This document shows, piece by piece, positions 10,168 to 21,088 of a DNA stretch of 64,000 nucleotides; positions within the stretch are counted from its first letter, which is position 1; every line of letters begins with the position of its first letter. A program made the position numbers and the translations under genes. The stretch is from Rhodoferax sp. BLA1. Lineage in GTDB: Bacteria; Pseudomonadota; Gammaproteobacteria; Burkholderiales; Burkholderiaceae_C. The stretch spans positions 496,001 through 560,000 of the forward strand of contig NZ_SZVI01000001.1 in NCBI RefSeq assembly GCF_013416775.1. The letters are read 5' to 3'. The notes beneath the pieces are model-generated. The model was given only the letters and a program-made list of their open reading frames with translations. It did no database searches and was not told where the DNA came from.

Positions 10168-12063
10168 ATGAACGCCGAAACGCAGCATGACTTATCCCAC
10201 AAGGCTCCCGCTTATGTGCGCAACCAAGGTCTGATTTCCTGGGTGGCAGAGATCGCCGCCCTGACCCGCCCCGACGCCGTGTACTGGTGTGATGGCTCGG
10301 AAGAGGAATACACCCGCCTGTGCCAGCTGCTGGTGGACGCAGGCACTTTCAAGAAGCTCAACCCGGTCAAACGGCCCAACAGCTTTCTGGCCTGCAGCGA
10401 CCCCAGCGACGTGGCCCGGGTTGAAGACCGCACCTTCATCTGCTCCGACAAGAAGGAAAACGCCGGCCCCACCAACAACTGGATGGCCCCGGCCGAAATG
10501 CGTGCGCTGCTGCAGACCGGCCAGGCCGACGGCACCAAAGCCCTGTTTGAAGGTTGTATGCAAGGCCGCACCATGTATGTGATCCCGTTCAGCATGGGGC
10601 CGCTGGGCAGCCCGATTGCGCACATCGGCATCGAACTCTCCGACAGCGCTTATGTGGCGGTCAACATGAAGATCATGACGCGCATGGGCAAGGCCGTTTA
10701 TGACGTGCTGGGTGCCGACGGTGAGTTCGTCCCCTGTGTCCACAGCGTGGGTGCGCCTTTGACACCTGGTCAAAAAGATGTGACCTGGCCGTGTAACACC
10801 AACAAATACATCGTGCACTACCCCGAAACCCGTGAAATCTGGAGCTTTGGCTCGGGTTACGGTGGCAATGCGCTGCTCGGCAAAAAGTGTTTTGCGCTGC
10901 GCATCGCCTCCAACATGGCGCGTGACGAAGGCTGGCTGGCCGAACACATGATGATTCTGGGCGCCACCAACCCCGAAGGCAAAAAACACTATGTGGCGGC
11001 GGCGTTCCCGAGCGCCTGTGGCAAGACCAACTTTGCCATGCTGGTGCCACCTGCCGGTTTTGAAGGCTGGAAGATCACCACCGTGGGGGACGACATCGCC
11101 TGGATCAAACCCGGTGCGGACGGCAAACTCTACGCGATCAATCCTGAAGCAGGCTACTTCGGTGTGGCGCCGGGTACCAACATGTTGACCAACCCGAACT
11201 GCATGTTGTGCCTGGACAAAAACGTGATCTACACCAACGTCGCCCTGACCGATGATGGGGATGTCTGGTGGGAAGGTCTGGAATACGACACCCCCGGTAA
11301 GGCCCTGCCATCGCATTTGATCGACTGGAAAGGCAACGACTGGACACCCGAAATCGCCAAAGCCACCGGTGCCAAGGCAGCGCACCCGAACTCGCGTTTC
11401 ACCGTGTCAGCCACCAACAACCCGGCGCTCGATACCGAATGGGACAACCCGGCCGGGGTGCCGATCGACGCCTTCATGTTCGGCGGTCGCCGTGCCAACA
11501 CGGTGCCACTGGTGACCGAAGCCCGCAGCTGGGTCGACGGTGTCTACATGGCCGCCACCATGGGTTCGGAAACCACGGCTGCCGCTGTGGGCCAGGCCGG
11601 TGTGGTGCGGCGTGACCCGTTTGCCATGTTGCCGTTCACGGGCTACAACATGAGTGACTACTTCCAACACTGGTTGACCCTGGGTGCCGAACTCGAAGCC
11701 AAAGGTGTCAAGCTGCCCAAGATCTACACCACCAACTGGTTCCGAAAGGATGCGGATGGCAAGTTTGCCTGGCCCGGTTACGGTGAGAACATGCGTGTGC
11801 TCAAGTGGATTCTGGACCGTCTGGACGGAACGGCACCCGCAGGGGAAGAGTACTTCTTCGGCCTCACACCGACCTACGCGGCAATCAACTGGAAAGGCCT
11901 GGACTTCTCTGAAGCGCAGTTCAAGACCGTCACCAGCATCGACAAGGCCGCCTGGAAAGACGAGATGGCCTTGCACAACGAACTCTTTGCCAAACTGGCT
12001 TACCACCTGCCCAAGGCCTTGACCGACACCAAGGCGCGTATCGAGGCCGAACTGGCCGCCTGA
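10168..12063 (+). CDS. pckG: Phosphoenolpyruvate carboxykinase (GTP)
   Basis: 631 aa. Converts oxaloacetate and GTP to phosphoenolpyruvate, CO2 and GDP, the entry step of gluconeogenesis. Seen: the P-loop region [14 protein letters not shown] around 280-293 with the Cys typical of the GTP enzyme, and FMFGGRR around 436-442 for nucleotide binding. A strong Shine-Dalgarno AGGAGG precedes the ATG. A rho-independent terminator follows. The next genes are fructose-bisphosphate aldolases, so this is a gluconeogenesis/Calvin-type carbon cluster. Confidence 0.97.
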   Translation: MNAETQHDLSHKAPAYVRNQGLISWVAEIAALTRPDAVYWCDGSEEEYTRLCQLLVDAGTFKKLNPVKRPNSFLACSDPSDVARVEDRTFICSDKKENAGPTNNWMAPAEMRALLQTGQADGTKALFEGCMQGRTMYVIPFSMGPLGSPIAHIGIELSDSAYVAVNMKIMTRMGKAVYDVLGADGEFVPCVHSVGAPLTPGQKDVTWPCNTNKYIVHYPETREIWSFGSGYGGNALLGKKCFALRIASNMARDEGWLAEHMMILGATNPEGKKHYVAAAFPSACGKTNFAMLVPPAGFEGWKITTVGDDIAWIKPGADGKLYAINPEAGYFGVAPGTNMLTNPNCMLCLDKNVIYTNVALTDDGDVWWEGLEYDTPGKALPSHLIDWKGNDWTPEIAKATGAKAAHPNSRFTVSATNNPALDTEWDNPAGVPIDAFMFGGRRANTVPLVTEARSWVDGVYMAATMGSETTAAAVGQAGVVRRDPFAMLPFTGYNMSDYFQHWLTLGAELEAKGVKLPKIYTTNWFRKDADGKFAWPGYGENMRVLKWILDRLDGTAPAGEEYFFGLTPTYAAINWKGLDFSEAQFKTVTSIDKAAWKDEMALHNELFAKLAYHLPKALTDTKARIEAELAA

Positions 12064-12519
12064 TAACCCAGGGTGACCTGGGGTCAGCCGTCACAAAGCC
12101 ACCGCGAGGTGGCTTTTTTGTTGGTGACGCAGTGCCAAGGACCAGATCTGGCCGATGCCAACAAGCTGTCTCTGAGCGCTACACCCTGAATCAGGGGCAT
12201 TCATGAAAACGATTACATTATTGTTTGATGTTGGTTAAGCTTTGCCTTGGCCGGAGCGCGACAATCAGCGCGCAAGTGCAGATTTTTTGATACGTGACTT
12301 GCTGGAAATCATGTGGAGCGGGTTGGTGCTGAGCAGATGCCAACCCGTTGTTGCCCTTGTCAAATTTGCCCAAAATGACCGCTACACACTGTTTTACCTC
12401 AGCCAGACGGCCCTGCGCCGCACCGGGTCGTCCAGAGACGCGCGACTTGCTGGGGTTGACCGTGTCAGCATGGCCCCGGTTTTTTCTTCCTCAACTCAAC
12501 TAACTGAAAAGGATCGTCA
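12064..12519. other. Intergenic region between pckG and the first aldolase
   Basis: 456 bases. It holds the pckG terminator at its left end and the promoter region for the aldolase, with an AAGGA ribosome binding site just before 12520. The frame open at 12242-12628 overlaps the aldolase start and looks like chance. Confidence 0.6.
12096..12119 (+). terminator. Rho-independent terminator of pckG
   Basis: AAGCCACC (12096-12103), loop GCGA, GGTGGCTT (12108-12115), followed by a T run to 12119. Confidence 0.85.
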
Positions 12520-13599
<1,080 letters not shown>

Positions 13600-13619
13600 A
13601 ACAGGCCAACCGTGTCAAA

Positions 13620-13650
13620 AAGGGCCGATGGAAACATCGGCCCTTTTTTT
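13620..13650 (+). terminator. Rho-independent terminator between the two aldolase genes
   Basis: AAGGGCCGATG (13620-13630), loop GAAA, CATCGGCCCTT (13635-13645) and a T run: an 11-bp perfect stem. Confidence 0.93.
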
Positions 13651-13801
13651 ATGGCCACGATGTGGGGAAGATGTCTTTTTGGCCAAGGTCTTTGCCGGAA
13701 ACCGCCACGCCAAGGCCTGGCTTAGGGTTTGCCGTAAGGGTTTTGTTTGCTTTTGTATTTCAAAATACACATTTGTCAAAACCCTCACCAAGGACATCAC
13801 G

Positions 13802-14866
13802 ATGGCACTTGTTTCTATGCGCGAATTGTTGGACCACGCGGCGGTCAACGGCTACGGCATTCCGGCGTTTAATGTGAACAACCTGGAGCAAGTCCAGGCG
13901 GTGATGTCCGCTGCCGACGAGGTGGGCGCCCCGGTGATTCTGCAAGCCAGCGCCGGTGCCCGCAAATACGCGGGTGAACCCTTTATCAAACACCTGATCC
14001 AGGCAGCCATCGAAAGTTACCCGCACATTCCGCTGGTCATGCACCAGGACCATGGCCAGAACCCCGGCGTCTGCCAGGGCGCGATCAACCTGGGTTTCAG
14101 CTCGGTGATGATGGACGGCAGCCTCGAGGGCGACGGCAAAACCATCGCCAGTTTTGAATACAACGTGGAGGTCACCCGCAAGGTGGTCGACATGGCCCAC
14201 GCCGTGGGTGTGACGGTGGAGGGTGAACTCGGTTGCCTGGGCAGCCTGGAAACCATGAAGGGTGACAAGGAAGACGGCCACGGCACCGACGCCACCATGA
14301 CGCGCGAGCAGATGCTGACCAACCCCGAACAAGCTGCCGAGTTTGTCAAACGCACCCAGCTCGACGCGCTGGCGATTGCGATTGGCACCAGCCACGGCGC
14401 CTACAAGTTCAGCCGCCAGCCCACCGGTGACATTCTCGCGATCGACCGCGTGATGGAAATCCACGCGCGCCTGCCCAACACCCACCTGGTGATGCATGGC
14501 TCCAGCAGCGTGCCGCAGGCCTACCTGGCCACCATCAACCAGTACGGCGGCAAGATGAAGGAAACCTATGGCGTGCCGGTGGCAGAGATCCAGAAAGCCA
14601 TCCGGTACGGCGTGCGCAAGATCAACATCGACACCGACATCCGCCTGGCCATGACCGCCGCGGTGCGCCAGTTCCTGTTTGAGAACCCCGACAAGTTCGA
14701 CGCCCGCGACTGGCTCAAACCGGCCCGCGAAGCCGCCAAACAGCTGTGCAAACAGCGTTACCTGGAATTCGGTTGTGAAGGACAGGCCGCCAAGATCAAA
14801 GGCGACAACCTGACGGTGGTGGCCGCCAAATACGCACGTGGCGAGCTGGCGCAAGTGGTCAACTGA
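13802..14866 (+). CDS. fba: Class II fructose-bisphosphate aldolase, Calvin-cycle (IIB) subtype
   Basis: 354 aa from the ATG at 13802; an extended frame reaching back to 13628 runs through the preceding terminator and is rejected. Motifs: [12 protein letters not shown] (Asp83, His84), [30 protein letters not shown] and [13 protein letters not shown]. This is the aldolase usually found in the Burkholderiales order pyk-fba-purC. It is followed by its own terminator and then purC. Either aldolase could serve glycolysis or gluconeogenesis; the pair may be redundant or differently regulated. Confidence 0.95.
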   Translation: MALVSMRELLDHAAVNGYGIPAFNVNNLEQVQAVMSAADEVGAPVILQASAGARKYAGEPFIKHLIQAAIESYPHIPLVMHQDHGQNPGVCQGAINLGFSSVMMDGSLEGDGKTIASFEYNVEVTRKVVDMAHAVGVTVEGELGCLGSLETMKGDKEDGHGTDATMTREQMLTNPEQAAEFVKRTQLDALAIAIGTSHGAYKFSRQPTGDILAIDRVMEIHARLPNTHLVMHGSSSVPQAYLATINQYGGKMKETYGVPVAEIQKAIRYGVRKINIDTDIRLAMTAAVRQFLFENPDKFDARDWLKPAREAAKQLCKQRYLEFGCEGQAAKIKGDNLTVVAAKYARGELAQVVN

Positions 14867-14888
14867 GTCGACCCCAGCGCTGTGCGAA

Positions 14889-14917
14889 CAAGCCACCTGC
14901 GGGTGGCTTGTTTATAT
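14889..14917 (+). terminator. Rho-independent terminator of fba
   Basis: CAAGCCACC (14889-14897), loop TGCG, GGTGGCTTG (14902-14910), then TTTATATA. Confidence 0.85.
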
Positions 14918-14919
14918 AG

Positions 14920-14966
14920 AAAATATGCCTCTGGCCCTTTTAAATGAAGGGGTTATAGCTATGAAG
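14920..14966 (-). repeat. Dispersed palindromic repeat, intergenic copy
   Basis: Read on the minus strand: CATAGCTATAACCCCTTC, then AAAAGGGCCAGAGGCAT. It starts within a few bases of the fba terminator. Confidence 0.7.
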
Positions 14967-15036
14967 TTTGTCAACTCAAAATACCATTCCGTGCCGCGCC
15001 AACGTGTGTGGTCGGCCATACCTGGCCAGGCAGCAG

Positions 15037-15200
15037 GCCTCAGACGCGCTGCGCTTTGCGACATCGGCCCACTGCCTGGCCCGGCATGGCCTGCGGCGGA
15101 TGATGTCATCGGGAAAAGAAGGCCGGTGAGCTGGCATGCATCCAACGGTGGGTGGGCCATTGGGGTACGCCGATGTCGCAAAGCGCAGCGCGTCTGAGGC
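15037..15200. repeat. Long inverted repeat: 32-bp arms around 100 bp
   Basis: The segment at 15037-15068 is the perfect reverse complement of 15169-15200 (arms begin GCCTCAGACGCGCTGCGC). A second pair interleaves with it: TGGGCCATTGGGG at about 15153-15165 is the reverse complement of CCCCAATGGCCCA at 15204-15216. No transposase is encoded. It may be a mini-element remnant or a structured RNA leader. Confidence 0.75.
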
Positions 15201-15353
15201 GGGCCCCAATGGCCCATCCGCCGTCACCACAGGCAGACAGCGTCAAAGACCTCATCCAAGCCGATCAATCACAGTCACCAGCGTAGAAAATCGACCCATT
15301 GAACCTAAACTCGACCCCTGGCCTGATTGACTCTTTTGACTGATGCCCACGTT

Positions 15354-16274
15354 ATGACCACCTCTGCTGAAACCACCGTTCACACCTCTTCCCTGACCTC
15401 GCTGACCCTGCTGGCTCGCGGCAAGGTGCGCGACAACTACGCGGTGGGGGACGACCGCATCCTGATGGTGGCCAGCGACCGCATCAGTGCCTTTGACGTG
15501 ATCATGGGCCAACCGATTCCTGGCAAAGGTGTGTTGCTGACCCAGATGGCGCTGTTCTGGTTTGACAAACTCGGCCCCAAGGGGCTGAACCTGTGCCCGA
15601 TCCACCTTACCGGTGAGGCGCCCGAAAGTGTCGTCACACCCGCCGAAGTGCCCCAGGTCACTGGCCGCTCGATGTTGGTCAAACGCCTCAAACCGATTCC
15701 GGTTGAGGCCGTGGTGCGTGGTTACCTGGCTGGCAGCGGCTGGAAGGAATACCAGGCAAGCCAGTCGGTCTGTGGTGTGCCACTGCCCGCAGGCCTGAAA
15801 AACGCCAGCAAATTGCCCGAACCCATCTACACCCCCGCGGCCAAAGCCGAGATGGGTGAGCATGATGAAAACATCACCTTTGAGAAAACCGTCGAGATGA
15901 TTGGTGCCGACCTGGCCACACGCATCCGCGACATCAGCATCGCCATCTACAAAGCCGCCAGCGAGATCGCTGCCACCAAGGGCATCATCATTGCCGATAC
16001 CAAGTTTGAATTTGGCCTGGACAAGGACGGCACCTTGGTGCTGATGGACGAGGTGCTGACGCCCGACTCATCCCGTTACTGGCCAGCCGAGAGTTATGTG
16101 GAGGGGATCAACCCGCCCAGCTACGACAAACAGTTTTTGCGCGACTGGCTGGAAACCGCCCAGGTGGGTGGCCGACTCTGGAGCAAAACACCGCCAGCGC
16201 CGCATCTGCCACGTGAGGTCATCGACAAAACCTCGGCCAAATACCAGGAAGCGCTGACCCGGTTGACCAGCTGA
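15354..16274 (+). CDS. purC: Phosphoribosylaminoimidazole-succinocarboxamide synthase (SAICAR synthetase)
   Basis: 306 aa from the ATG at 15354; an upstream in-frame TTG at 15327 is less likely. Condenses CAIR with aspartate in purine synthesis. Motifs: [44 protein letters not shown] and TKFEFGLD. purE and purK lie 4.3 kb downstream, separated by unrelated genes, whereas in many relatives purC-purE-purK are adjacent. Confidence 0.96.
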   Translation: MTTSAETTVHTSSLTSLTLLARGKVRDNYAVGDDRILMVASDRISAFDVIMGQPIPGKGVLLTQMALFWFDKLGPKGLNLCPIHLTGEAPESVVTPAEVPQVTGRSMLVKRLKPIPVEAVVRGYLAGSGWKEYQASQSVCGVPLPAGLKNASKLPEPIYTPAAKAEMGEHDENITFEKTVEMIGADLATRIRDISIAIYKAASEIAATKGIIIADTKFEFGLDKDGTLVLMDEVLTPDSSRYWPAESYVEGINPPSYDKQFLRDWLETAQVGGRLWSKTPPAPHLPREVIDKTSAKYQEALTRLTS

Positions 16275-16283
16275 GTGATACGT

Positions 16284-16335
16284 GAAATCAGCCTCTAGCC
16301 CTGATACCGATTGGGCTGACAGCTACATTTTTTGA
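16284..16335 (-). repeat. Dispersed palindromic repeat, intergenic copy
   Basis: Minus-strand reading: GTAGCTGTCAGCCCAATC, then ATCAGGGCTAGAGGCTGATT. It lies between the convergent purC and exporter genes and may act as a bidirectional terminator. Confidence 0.7.
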
Positions 16336-16362
16336 GGCAAAGTGCTTGTCAAGAACAAGCCC

Positions 16363-16869
16363 TTATTCCATCTCTACTTCCAGATTTTCGTCGGGCTGCA
16401 GACGTTTGATGGTCTGTTTGCGTGAGATCAGCATCGGGATGGCCACCCCCACCGACAGCGCCAGCATCACAAAAAAGGCCGACAAACCGTTGTTGACCGT
16501 GGCAAAAAAGATCTTGCTGTAGAGCACCGGGTCTTTTTCAACCGTTAACTCAATCATGCCCACCATGGCCTGGTAGGCAAAAAAGCCGGGAATCATCGGG
16601 ATCACCGCCGGAATCGCAAAAATCATCGGCGGCGCCTTGCGCTGGTGCGCCGCCAGCACACTGAGCAGGCCAATCAGCGCCGCACCGGCCAAGGTGGCCA
16701 GGGCCGCCACCGTGCCCTGCTGCACCAGGCCGATTTTGAGCAGCCCGCCCAGAGCGGCGATCACAAAAATGGTGCCCAGCGTGCGCCGAGGCACATTGAA
16801 CAAGACCGCAAAACCGATGGCGGCACAACCCAACCAGATGCCTTTTTCGAGAAACAACAAGGTATTCAT
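16363..16869 (-). CDS. Threonine/serine exporter, C-terminal (ThrE_2/DUF3815) half
   Basis: 168 aa, with four to five hydrophobic segments and the conserved AIPAVIPMIPGFFAYQAM stretch of the ThrE_2 domain. In Corynebacterium ThrE the two halves form one protein; here this half is a separate gene three bases after the larger half, on the same strand. It probably forms a complex with its neighbour to export threonine or serine; the substrate is inferred. Confidence 0.85.
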   Translation of the reverse strand: MNTLLFLEKGIWLGCAAIGFAVLFNVPRRTLGTIFVIAALGGLLKIGLVQQGTVAALATLAGAALIGLLSVLAAHQRKAPPMIFAIPAVIPMIPGFFAYQAMVGMIELTVEKDPVLYSKIFFATVNNGLSAFFVMLALSVGVAIPMLISRKQTIKRLQPDENLEVEME

Positions 16870-16872
16870 GGC

Positions 16873-17643
16873 TCAGAACTTGTAGGCCAGCAGGGCAACC
16901 GTCAGCCCCAGGGCAATGGCAAACGCCATGATCATCACATTGACACCACGCACGATGCCGTTGAGGGTGTGGCCATCCATCAGGTCAGAAATCGCATGGA
17001 TCATCGGCACACCCGGAATCAGGAACAACACCGAGGTAGAAAACGCGTGGCTGTAGACCTCGTCAGGGTGAAAGTGGAAATAGGCACCGGCCACCAGCGC
17101 GGCGGTGGCCGCAGCGAAAAAGATCGAGACGTAAAAATTGAACTTGAGCTTGATCGCCTCCTGGCGCACATACAGGCCACAAAACGAGGCCACAAACACC
17201 GCCAGCATTTCGGTCAGGTTGCCGCCAAACAGCCGACAGAACGAGGCACCGGCCAGCGCCACCAACAGCAGCACCAGGTACCTGGGGTACAGCGGTTTGC
17301 GGTTGAGCACTTTGAGCTCCTCGGCAATCCGCGCCACCGACCACTTTTCCAGCACGATCTGCCAGCTCATGGTGCTGATGTCGGAGATCAGGTTGAAATT
17401 CAGGTGCATGCCGGGCATCCACTTGACGCTGGTGAACACCTTGTTGCTGTCCGGGTAGGTCAGGGTCAGCATGAGCGCGTGGTTGGTGATCAGCAGATCA
17501 GGCACACAGGCAAAGGCGTTGGCGATGCGCTCCACGGTGATCTTGATGCGCTCGGTATTGGCGCCCGAGATCATCAGCATCACACCAATGTCCAGCAACA
17601 GTTCGCCCAGTTCATCGTAGTCGGATCGGTGGCTTGTGGGCAT
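16873..17643 (-). CDS. Threonine/serine exporter, N-terminal (ThrE/DUF1212) half
   Basis: 256 aa from the ATG giving MPTSHRSDYDELGELLLD; the frame opens four codons earlier at a TTG. The N-terminal half is cytoplasmic and carries the DUF1212 pattern (GELLLDIGVMLMISGANTERI); four to five membrane segments follow, including VLFLIPGVPMIHAISDLMDG. It is the first gene of a two-gene operon with the ThrE_2 protein. Confidence 0.85.
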   Translation of the reverse strand: MPTSHRSDYDELGELLLDIGVMLMISGANTERIKITVERIANAFACVPDLLITNHALMLTLTYPDSNKVFTSVKWMPGMHLNFNLISDISTMSWQIVLEKWSVARIAEELKVLNRKPLYPRYLVLLLVALAGASFCRLFGGNLTEMLAVFVASFCGLYVRQEAIKLKFNFYVSIFFAAATAALVAGAYFHFHPDEVYSHAFSTSVLFLIPGVPMIHAISDLMDGHTLNGIVRGVNVMIMAFAIALGLTVALLAYKF

Positions 17644-17803
17644 GGGTGGGTACAAGTGGCTGCTGGTTGAAGAAAGCGATGCATTTTACGTGCCGGGTGA
17701 GCCGCACCCCACAAGACAGACGCGGCTGTCACAACCCGCTACCACCACAAGCGCAGCAGCCCACCCAACAATGCACGAGCCAATCAACCAACAGGAGACA
17801 AAC

Positions 17804-18385
17804 ATGGCAGCCAAAAAGATACTGATGATCTGTGGTGACTACTGCGAAGACTACGAAACCATGGTGCCGTTCCAGGTGCTGCTGACCGTGGGCCACACGG
17901 TGCATGCGGTGTGCCCCGACAAAAAGGCGGGTGATCAGATCAAAACTGCCATCCACGACTTTGAAGGTGCGCAGACCTACAGCGAAAAGCCGGGCCACAA
18001 CTTCAGCCTGAATGCCACGTTTGCCGACATCCAGGCACAAGACTACGACGCGCTGGTGATCCCCGGTGGCCGTGGCCCCGAGTACCTGCGCACCTACCCG
18101 GCGGTGGTGGCTTTGGTGCAGCACTTTTTCACAACCAACAAACCGGTGGCCGCGATCTGCCACGGTGCCCAGCTGCTGGCCGGGGCAGACGTGCTCAAAG
18201 GGCGCAGCTGCTCGGCCTACCCGGCCTGCCGTTACGAGGTGGAACGGGCTGGCGGCACCTATGCCGACATTGCCATCGACGGCGCATTTACCGAAGGCAA
18301 CCTGGTCAGCGCCCCGGCCTGGCCCGCCCACCCGGCCTGGATGGCGCAGTTCCTGGCCCTGCTGGGCACCCAGGTCACACCGTAA
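17804..18385 (+). CDS. DJ-1/PfpI family protein
   Basis: 193 aa; the ATG at 17804 is preceded by AGGAGA. A class I glutamine amidotransferase-like fold: Glu15 (YCEDYE) and the nucleophile Cys119 in AAICHGAQ match the DJ-1/PfpI Glu-Cys arrangement, with LVIPGGRGPEYL at ~84-95. Members act as proteases, deglycases or stress proteins; the specific activity here cannot be told. Divergent from the exporter operon. Confidence 0.88.
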   Translation: MAAKKILMICGDYCEDYETMVPFQVLLTVGHTVHAVCPDKKAGDQIKTAIHDFEGAQTYSEKPGHNFSLNATFADIQAQDYDALVIPGGRGPEYLRTYPAVVALVQHFFTTNKPVAAICHGAQLLAGADVLKGRSCSAYPACRYEVERAGGTYADIAIDGAFTEGNLVSAPAWPAHPAWMAQFLALLGTQVTP

Positions 18386-18520
18386 AACGACATCAGAGGG
18401 TGGCGGTGGGTGGTGGAGGATCAACACACAACCTGCCGGGACGGCCCCTGGTTTGCCCGGATTGACGCCCTCCCACACGGTCGGCATGCTGGCCCGTGCC
18501 ACCACCTCTCGGAGTCGCCC

Positions 18521-18916
18521 ATGTGCCAGGTCTTTGTCAGCGCTGATCCGCATCTGTACCAAAGTCGCGCACGCTCGGTGCGCCTGCACGGCGTGGCCAC
18601 CAGCATCCGCCTCGAAAACCTGTTCTGGAATGTGTTGGATACCATCGCCCGGCGTGATGGTTTGGGTGTGCCGCAGCTGTGCACCAAACTCTATGACGAG
18701 CTGATCGAGGCGCGCGGTCAGGTGGATAACTTTGCGTCATTTCTGCGGGTGTGTTGCGGGCGTTACCTGGCGCTGCAACTCTCGGGCGGCATCCCGAGCG
18801 ACGTGTCGATTCCGATTGCCAGCCTGAACGCGCAGCGGGTATTGGCCACCGAACACTGGCCGATGGCCATGCTGGCCGCCGTGCCCGCCAGCGCTGCCCA
18901 GGTGCGGGCCGCCTGA
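18521..18916 (+). CDS. Ribbon-helix-helix domain protein (RHH_4-like)
   Basis: 131 aa from the ATG at 18521. The pattern YQSRARSVRLHGVATSIRLE followed by FWNVLDTIARRDGLGVPQL fits the RHH_4 family, a small domain often predicted to bind DNA. The C-terminal ~40 residues are Ala-rich and variable. The function is unknown. Confidence 0.65.
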   Translation: MCQVFVSADPHLYQSRARSVRLHGVATSIRLENLFWNVLDTIARRDGLGVPQLCTKLYDELIEARGQVDNFASFLRVCCGRYLALQLSGGIPSDVSIPIASLNAQRVLATEHWPMAMLAAVPASAAQVRAA

Positions 18917-18964
18917 ACTCGTTCAAAACGAGACGCCTGCCCGGTGGCCAGATGGCCCAGCCGG

Positions 18965-19426
18965 TCAACGCGGTGCGAGTCGGTGGCGCGGGGTGGTGTC
19001 GGTGTGGGTGATCAGCACGCCGGTGTCGCCATCCCATTCCAAAGGTGTCACCGTCATGGTGAACCAGATTTGGGCGCCAGGGGTGTGGCAGGGGTAGGTC
19101 ATACAGAAGGCTTCCATGCGCCCCGATAACACGTCACGAATACCCTGCACAGCGCGGCTGGCGCTGTCCTCAGGGCTGTGGCCGCGCAAAGCCACCTCAA
19201 GGTAGTTGGCACCCAGGTCGGAATCGGAGGCGGGTAGCCCGGACTGGCTGCTGTAAGCCATGGCGTATTGCCGCCAGGCGATGTTGGTCATGACGATGAC
19301 GCCCTGTGCGTCCAGCACCACCGCGTTGTCCGGCAAGGCATCCAGCGCGGCGCGCAGCAAGACCTTGGGGTCTGGGTGCTTGTCCGCCGCAGGCGGCTTG
19401 TTGACATCAGATAAAGGATCGTTCAC
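18965..19426 (-). CDS. Single PAS domain protein
   Basis: 153 aa. A PAS fold occupies residues ~25-145 (DALPDNAVVLDAQGVIVMTN, WFTMTVTPLEW, GVLITHTDTT). There is no attached kinase, GGDEF or HTH domain, so it is a stand-alone sensor or has lost its output partner. Convergent with the RHH gene. Confidence 0.75.
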   Translation of the reverse strand: MNDPLSDVNKPPAADKHPDPKVLLRAALDALPDNAVVLDAQGVIVMTNIAWRQYAMAYSSQSGLPASDSDLGANYLEVALRGHSPEDSASRAVQGIRDVLSGRMEAFCMTYPCHTPGAQIWFTMTVTPLEWDGDTGVLITHTDTTPRHRLAPR

Positions 19427-19587
19427 GACAGATACCCTTCACGGGTTGATCAACCCAGAATCATTCTATCGACTGAATATGTCCGCCACCTGACGTCGGG
19501 GAATGGACCCTGGCACATTGACGCGCTGGTGAATCGGCAGCGCGGATGGCGGGTGGGTGACTACCGCAAGCCACCACCCGCTACACG

Positions 19588-20544
19588 TCAATTGAGCATC
19601 ATGCTCAGCCGTCGGCGGTAGGTCGAGACCAGGGCAGCCTGCGGGTCCTCGGGGGCTGCCACCTTGCCCAGCACCTCGATGCTGGGGGTGGTTTTGCCCG
19701 GCACCGGTGCCGCGGTTTTGGGTTTGGGCGGGGTGAGCAATTCCAGGATCGCCACCATGGCCTTGCGCGGGGCCTCGTCAGCCCACTTCTTGTCACGCAT
19801 GATGATTTCCAGCAGCTCGTCCATGGCAGCAGTCCATTCACCCACCGCCATCAACAAGCGGGCTTTGGCAAAACGGATGTCAAAGTCACGCTTGTTGGCA
19901 GCAATCCGCTCGTCAAATTGCGCCTCGTCCCACATTGCATATGGGCTGGTAGCTATGAATTTGATGGCATTAAGCCACTGTGACAACGCCTCAAAACGCA
20001 GCTTGCGCGGGATCTCGGCCAGCTTGGGCGCCAGCGCGGCCTCGGCCTCCTCGTGGCCACCGAGCTGGATCAGCAGGCGCACATAGTCGTAGCGGGTGTC
20101 GTCGTTGCCGGGGTCAGCGGCCAGCGCATCACCCAGCTTTTCGAGCGCGGCCTGGGCGTCGCCCGACTCCAGCAACGCCATGGCTTCGTCGGCCTCGGCC
20201 TCGCCAATTTCTTCTGCCTCGCTGGGCAGGTGTTTGTCCAGAAAGGCCTTGATCTGGGCCGGCGTTTGTGCACCGGTGAAACCATCCACCGGTTTGCCGC
20301 CCGACATCAGGATGCAGGTCGGGATGCTGCGGATGCCAAAGGCACCGGCCAGTTGCTGCTCGTCGTCGGCGTTGATCTTGGCCAGGGTGAAGCGGCCCTG
20401 GTAGTCCTCTTCAAGCTGCTCCAGCGCCGGCCCCATGGTCTTGCACGGGCCGCACCAGGGCGCCCAGAAGTCGATCAGGATCGGCTGGGTCATGGAGGCG
20501 GCAATCACCTCGGTTTCGAAGTTTTGCAGGGTAATGTCAATCAT
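19588..20544 (-). CDS. Thioredoxin-TPR protein (CnoX/YbbN-like)
   Basis: 318 aa. An N-terminal thioredoxin domain with an intact active site WCGPC (Cys31, Cys34) and cis-Pro (SIPTC), then tetratricopeptide-like helices at ~125-285. This architecture matches YbbN/CnoX co-chaperones that pass substrates to GroEL; unlike E. coli YbbN, both active-site cysteines are kept, so redox activity is likely. Residues ~203-210 overlap a degenerate copy of the palindromic repeat. Divergent from purE. Confidence 0.88.
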   Translation of the reverse strand: MIDITLQNFETEVIAASMTQPILIDFWAPWCGPCKTMGPALEQLEEDYQGRFTLAKINADDEQQLAGAFGIRSIPTCILMSGGKPVDGFTGAQTPAQIKAFLDKHLPSEAEEIGEAEADEAMALLESGDAQAALEKLGDALAADPGNDDTRYDYVRLLIQLGGHEEAEAALAPKLAEIPRKLRFEALSQWLNAIKFIATSPYAMWDEAQFDERIAANKRDFDIRFAKARLLMAVGEWTAAMDELLEIIMRDKKWADEAPRKAMVAILELLTPPKPKTAAPVPGKTTPSIEVLGKVAAPEDPQAALVSTYRRRLSMMLN

Positions 20545-20593
20545 GGCGGTGGGGGGCTTGGGGGTTGAACGGGGTCAAACGTAAAATTCGGGG

Positions 20594-21088
20594 ATGAAAA
20601 ACATCCAAATCGGTGTGCTCATGGGTTCCAGCTCGGATTGGGACACCATGCAACACGCAGTCCATATTCTCCAACAGTTCGGTGTGCCACACGAGTACCG
20701 TGTGGTGTCTGCCCACAGGATGCCTGATGACATGTTTGCCTACGCGCAAGACGCGGTGGGCCGTGGCCTCAAAGCCATCATCGCCGGAGCCGGTGGTGCG
20801 GCGCACCTGCCGGGCATGCTGGCGGCCAAAACCACGGTGCCGGTGCTCGGTGTGCCGGTGGCCTCCAAACACCTCAGCGGGGTGGACTCCTTGCACAGCA
20901 TCGTGCAGATGCCCAAGGGCATCCCGGTGGCCACCTTTGCCATCGGCGCCGCAGGCGCGGCCAATGCGGCGCTGTTTGCGGTGGCCATGCTGGCCAACAA
21001 CGACATCGTGCTGCGCGCCCGGCTGGAGGATTTCCGCGCCGAACAAACCCAGACGGCGCGCGACATGACGCTGCCGCCCACACCATGA
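20594..21088 (+). CDS. purE: N5-carboxyaminoimidazole ribonucleotide mutase
   Basis: 164 aa. Converts N5-CAIR to CAIR. Motifs: [10 protein letters not shown] (10-19), [25 protein letters not shown] and PVLGVPV. Its stop overlaps the purK ATG by four bases (ATGA), so the two successive purine enzymes are coupled. Confidence 0.97.
   Translation: MKNIQIGVLMGSSSDWDTMQHAVHILQQFGVPHEYRVVSAHRMPDDMFAYAQDAVGRGLKAIIAGAGGAAHLPGMLAAKTTVPVLGVPVASKHLSGVDSLHSIVQMPKGIPVATFAIGAAGAANAALFAVAMLANNDIVLRARLEDFRAEQTQTARDMTLPPTP

Larger units (their letters stand above)
14867..15353. other. Intergenic region between fba and purC, rich in inverted repeats
   Basis: 487 bases without a credible gene. From left to right: the fba terminator, a palindromic-repeat copy (14920-14966), a 164-bp structure bounded by 32-bp perfect inverted repeats (15037-15200), and the purC leader. 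Confidence 0.6.

Noticed and set aside
13628..13801. Longer N-terminus for the second aldolase
   Set aside because: It would start inside the preceding terminator; the known aldolase N-terminus begins at 13802.
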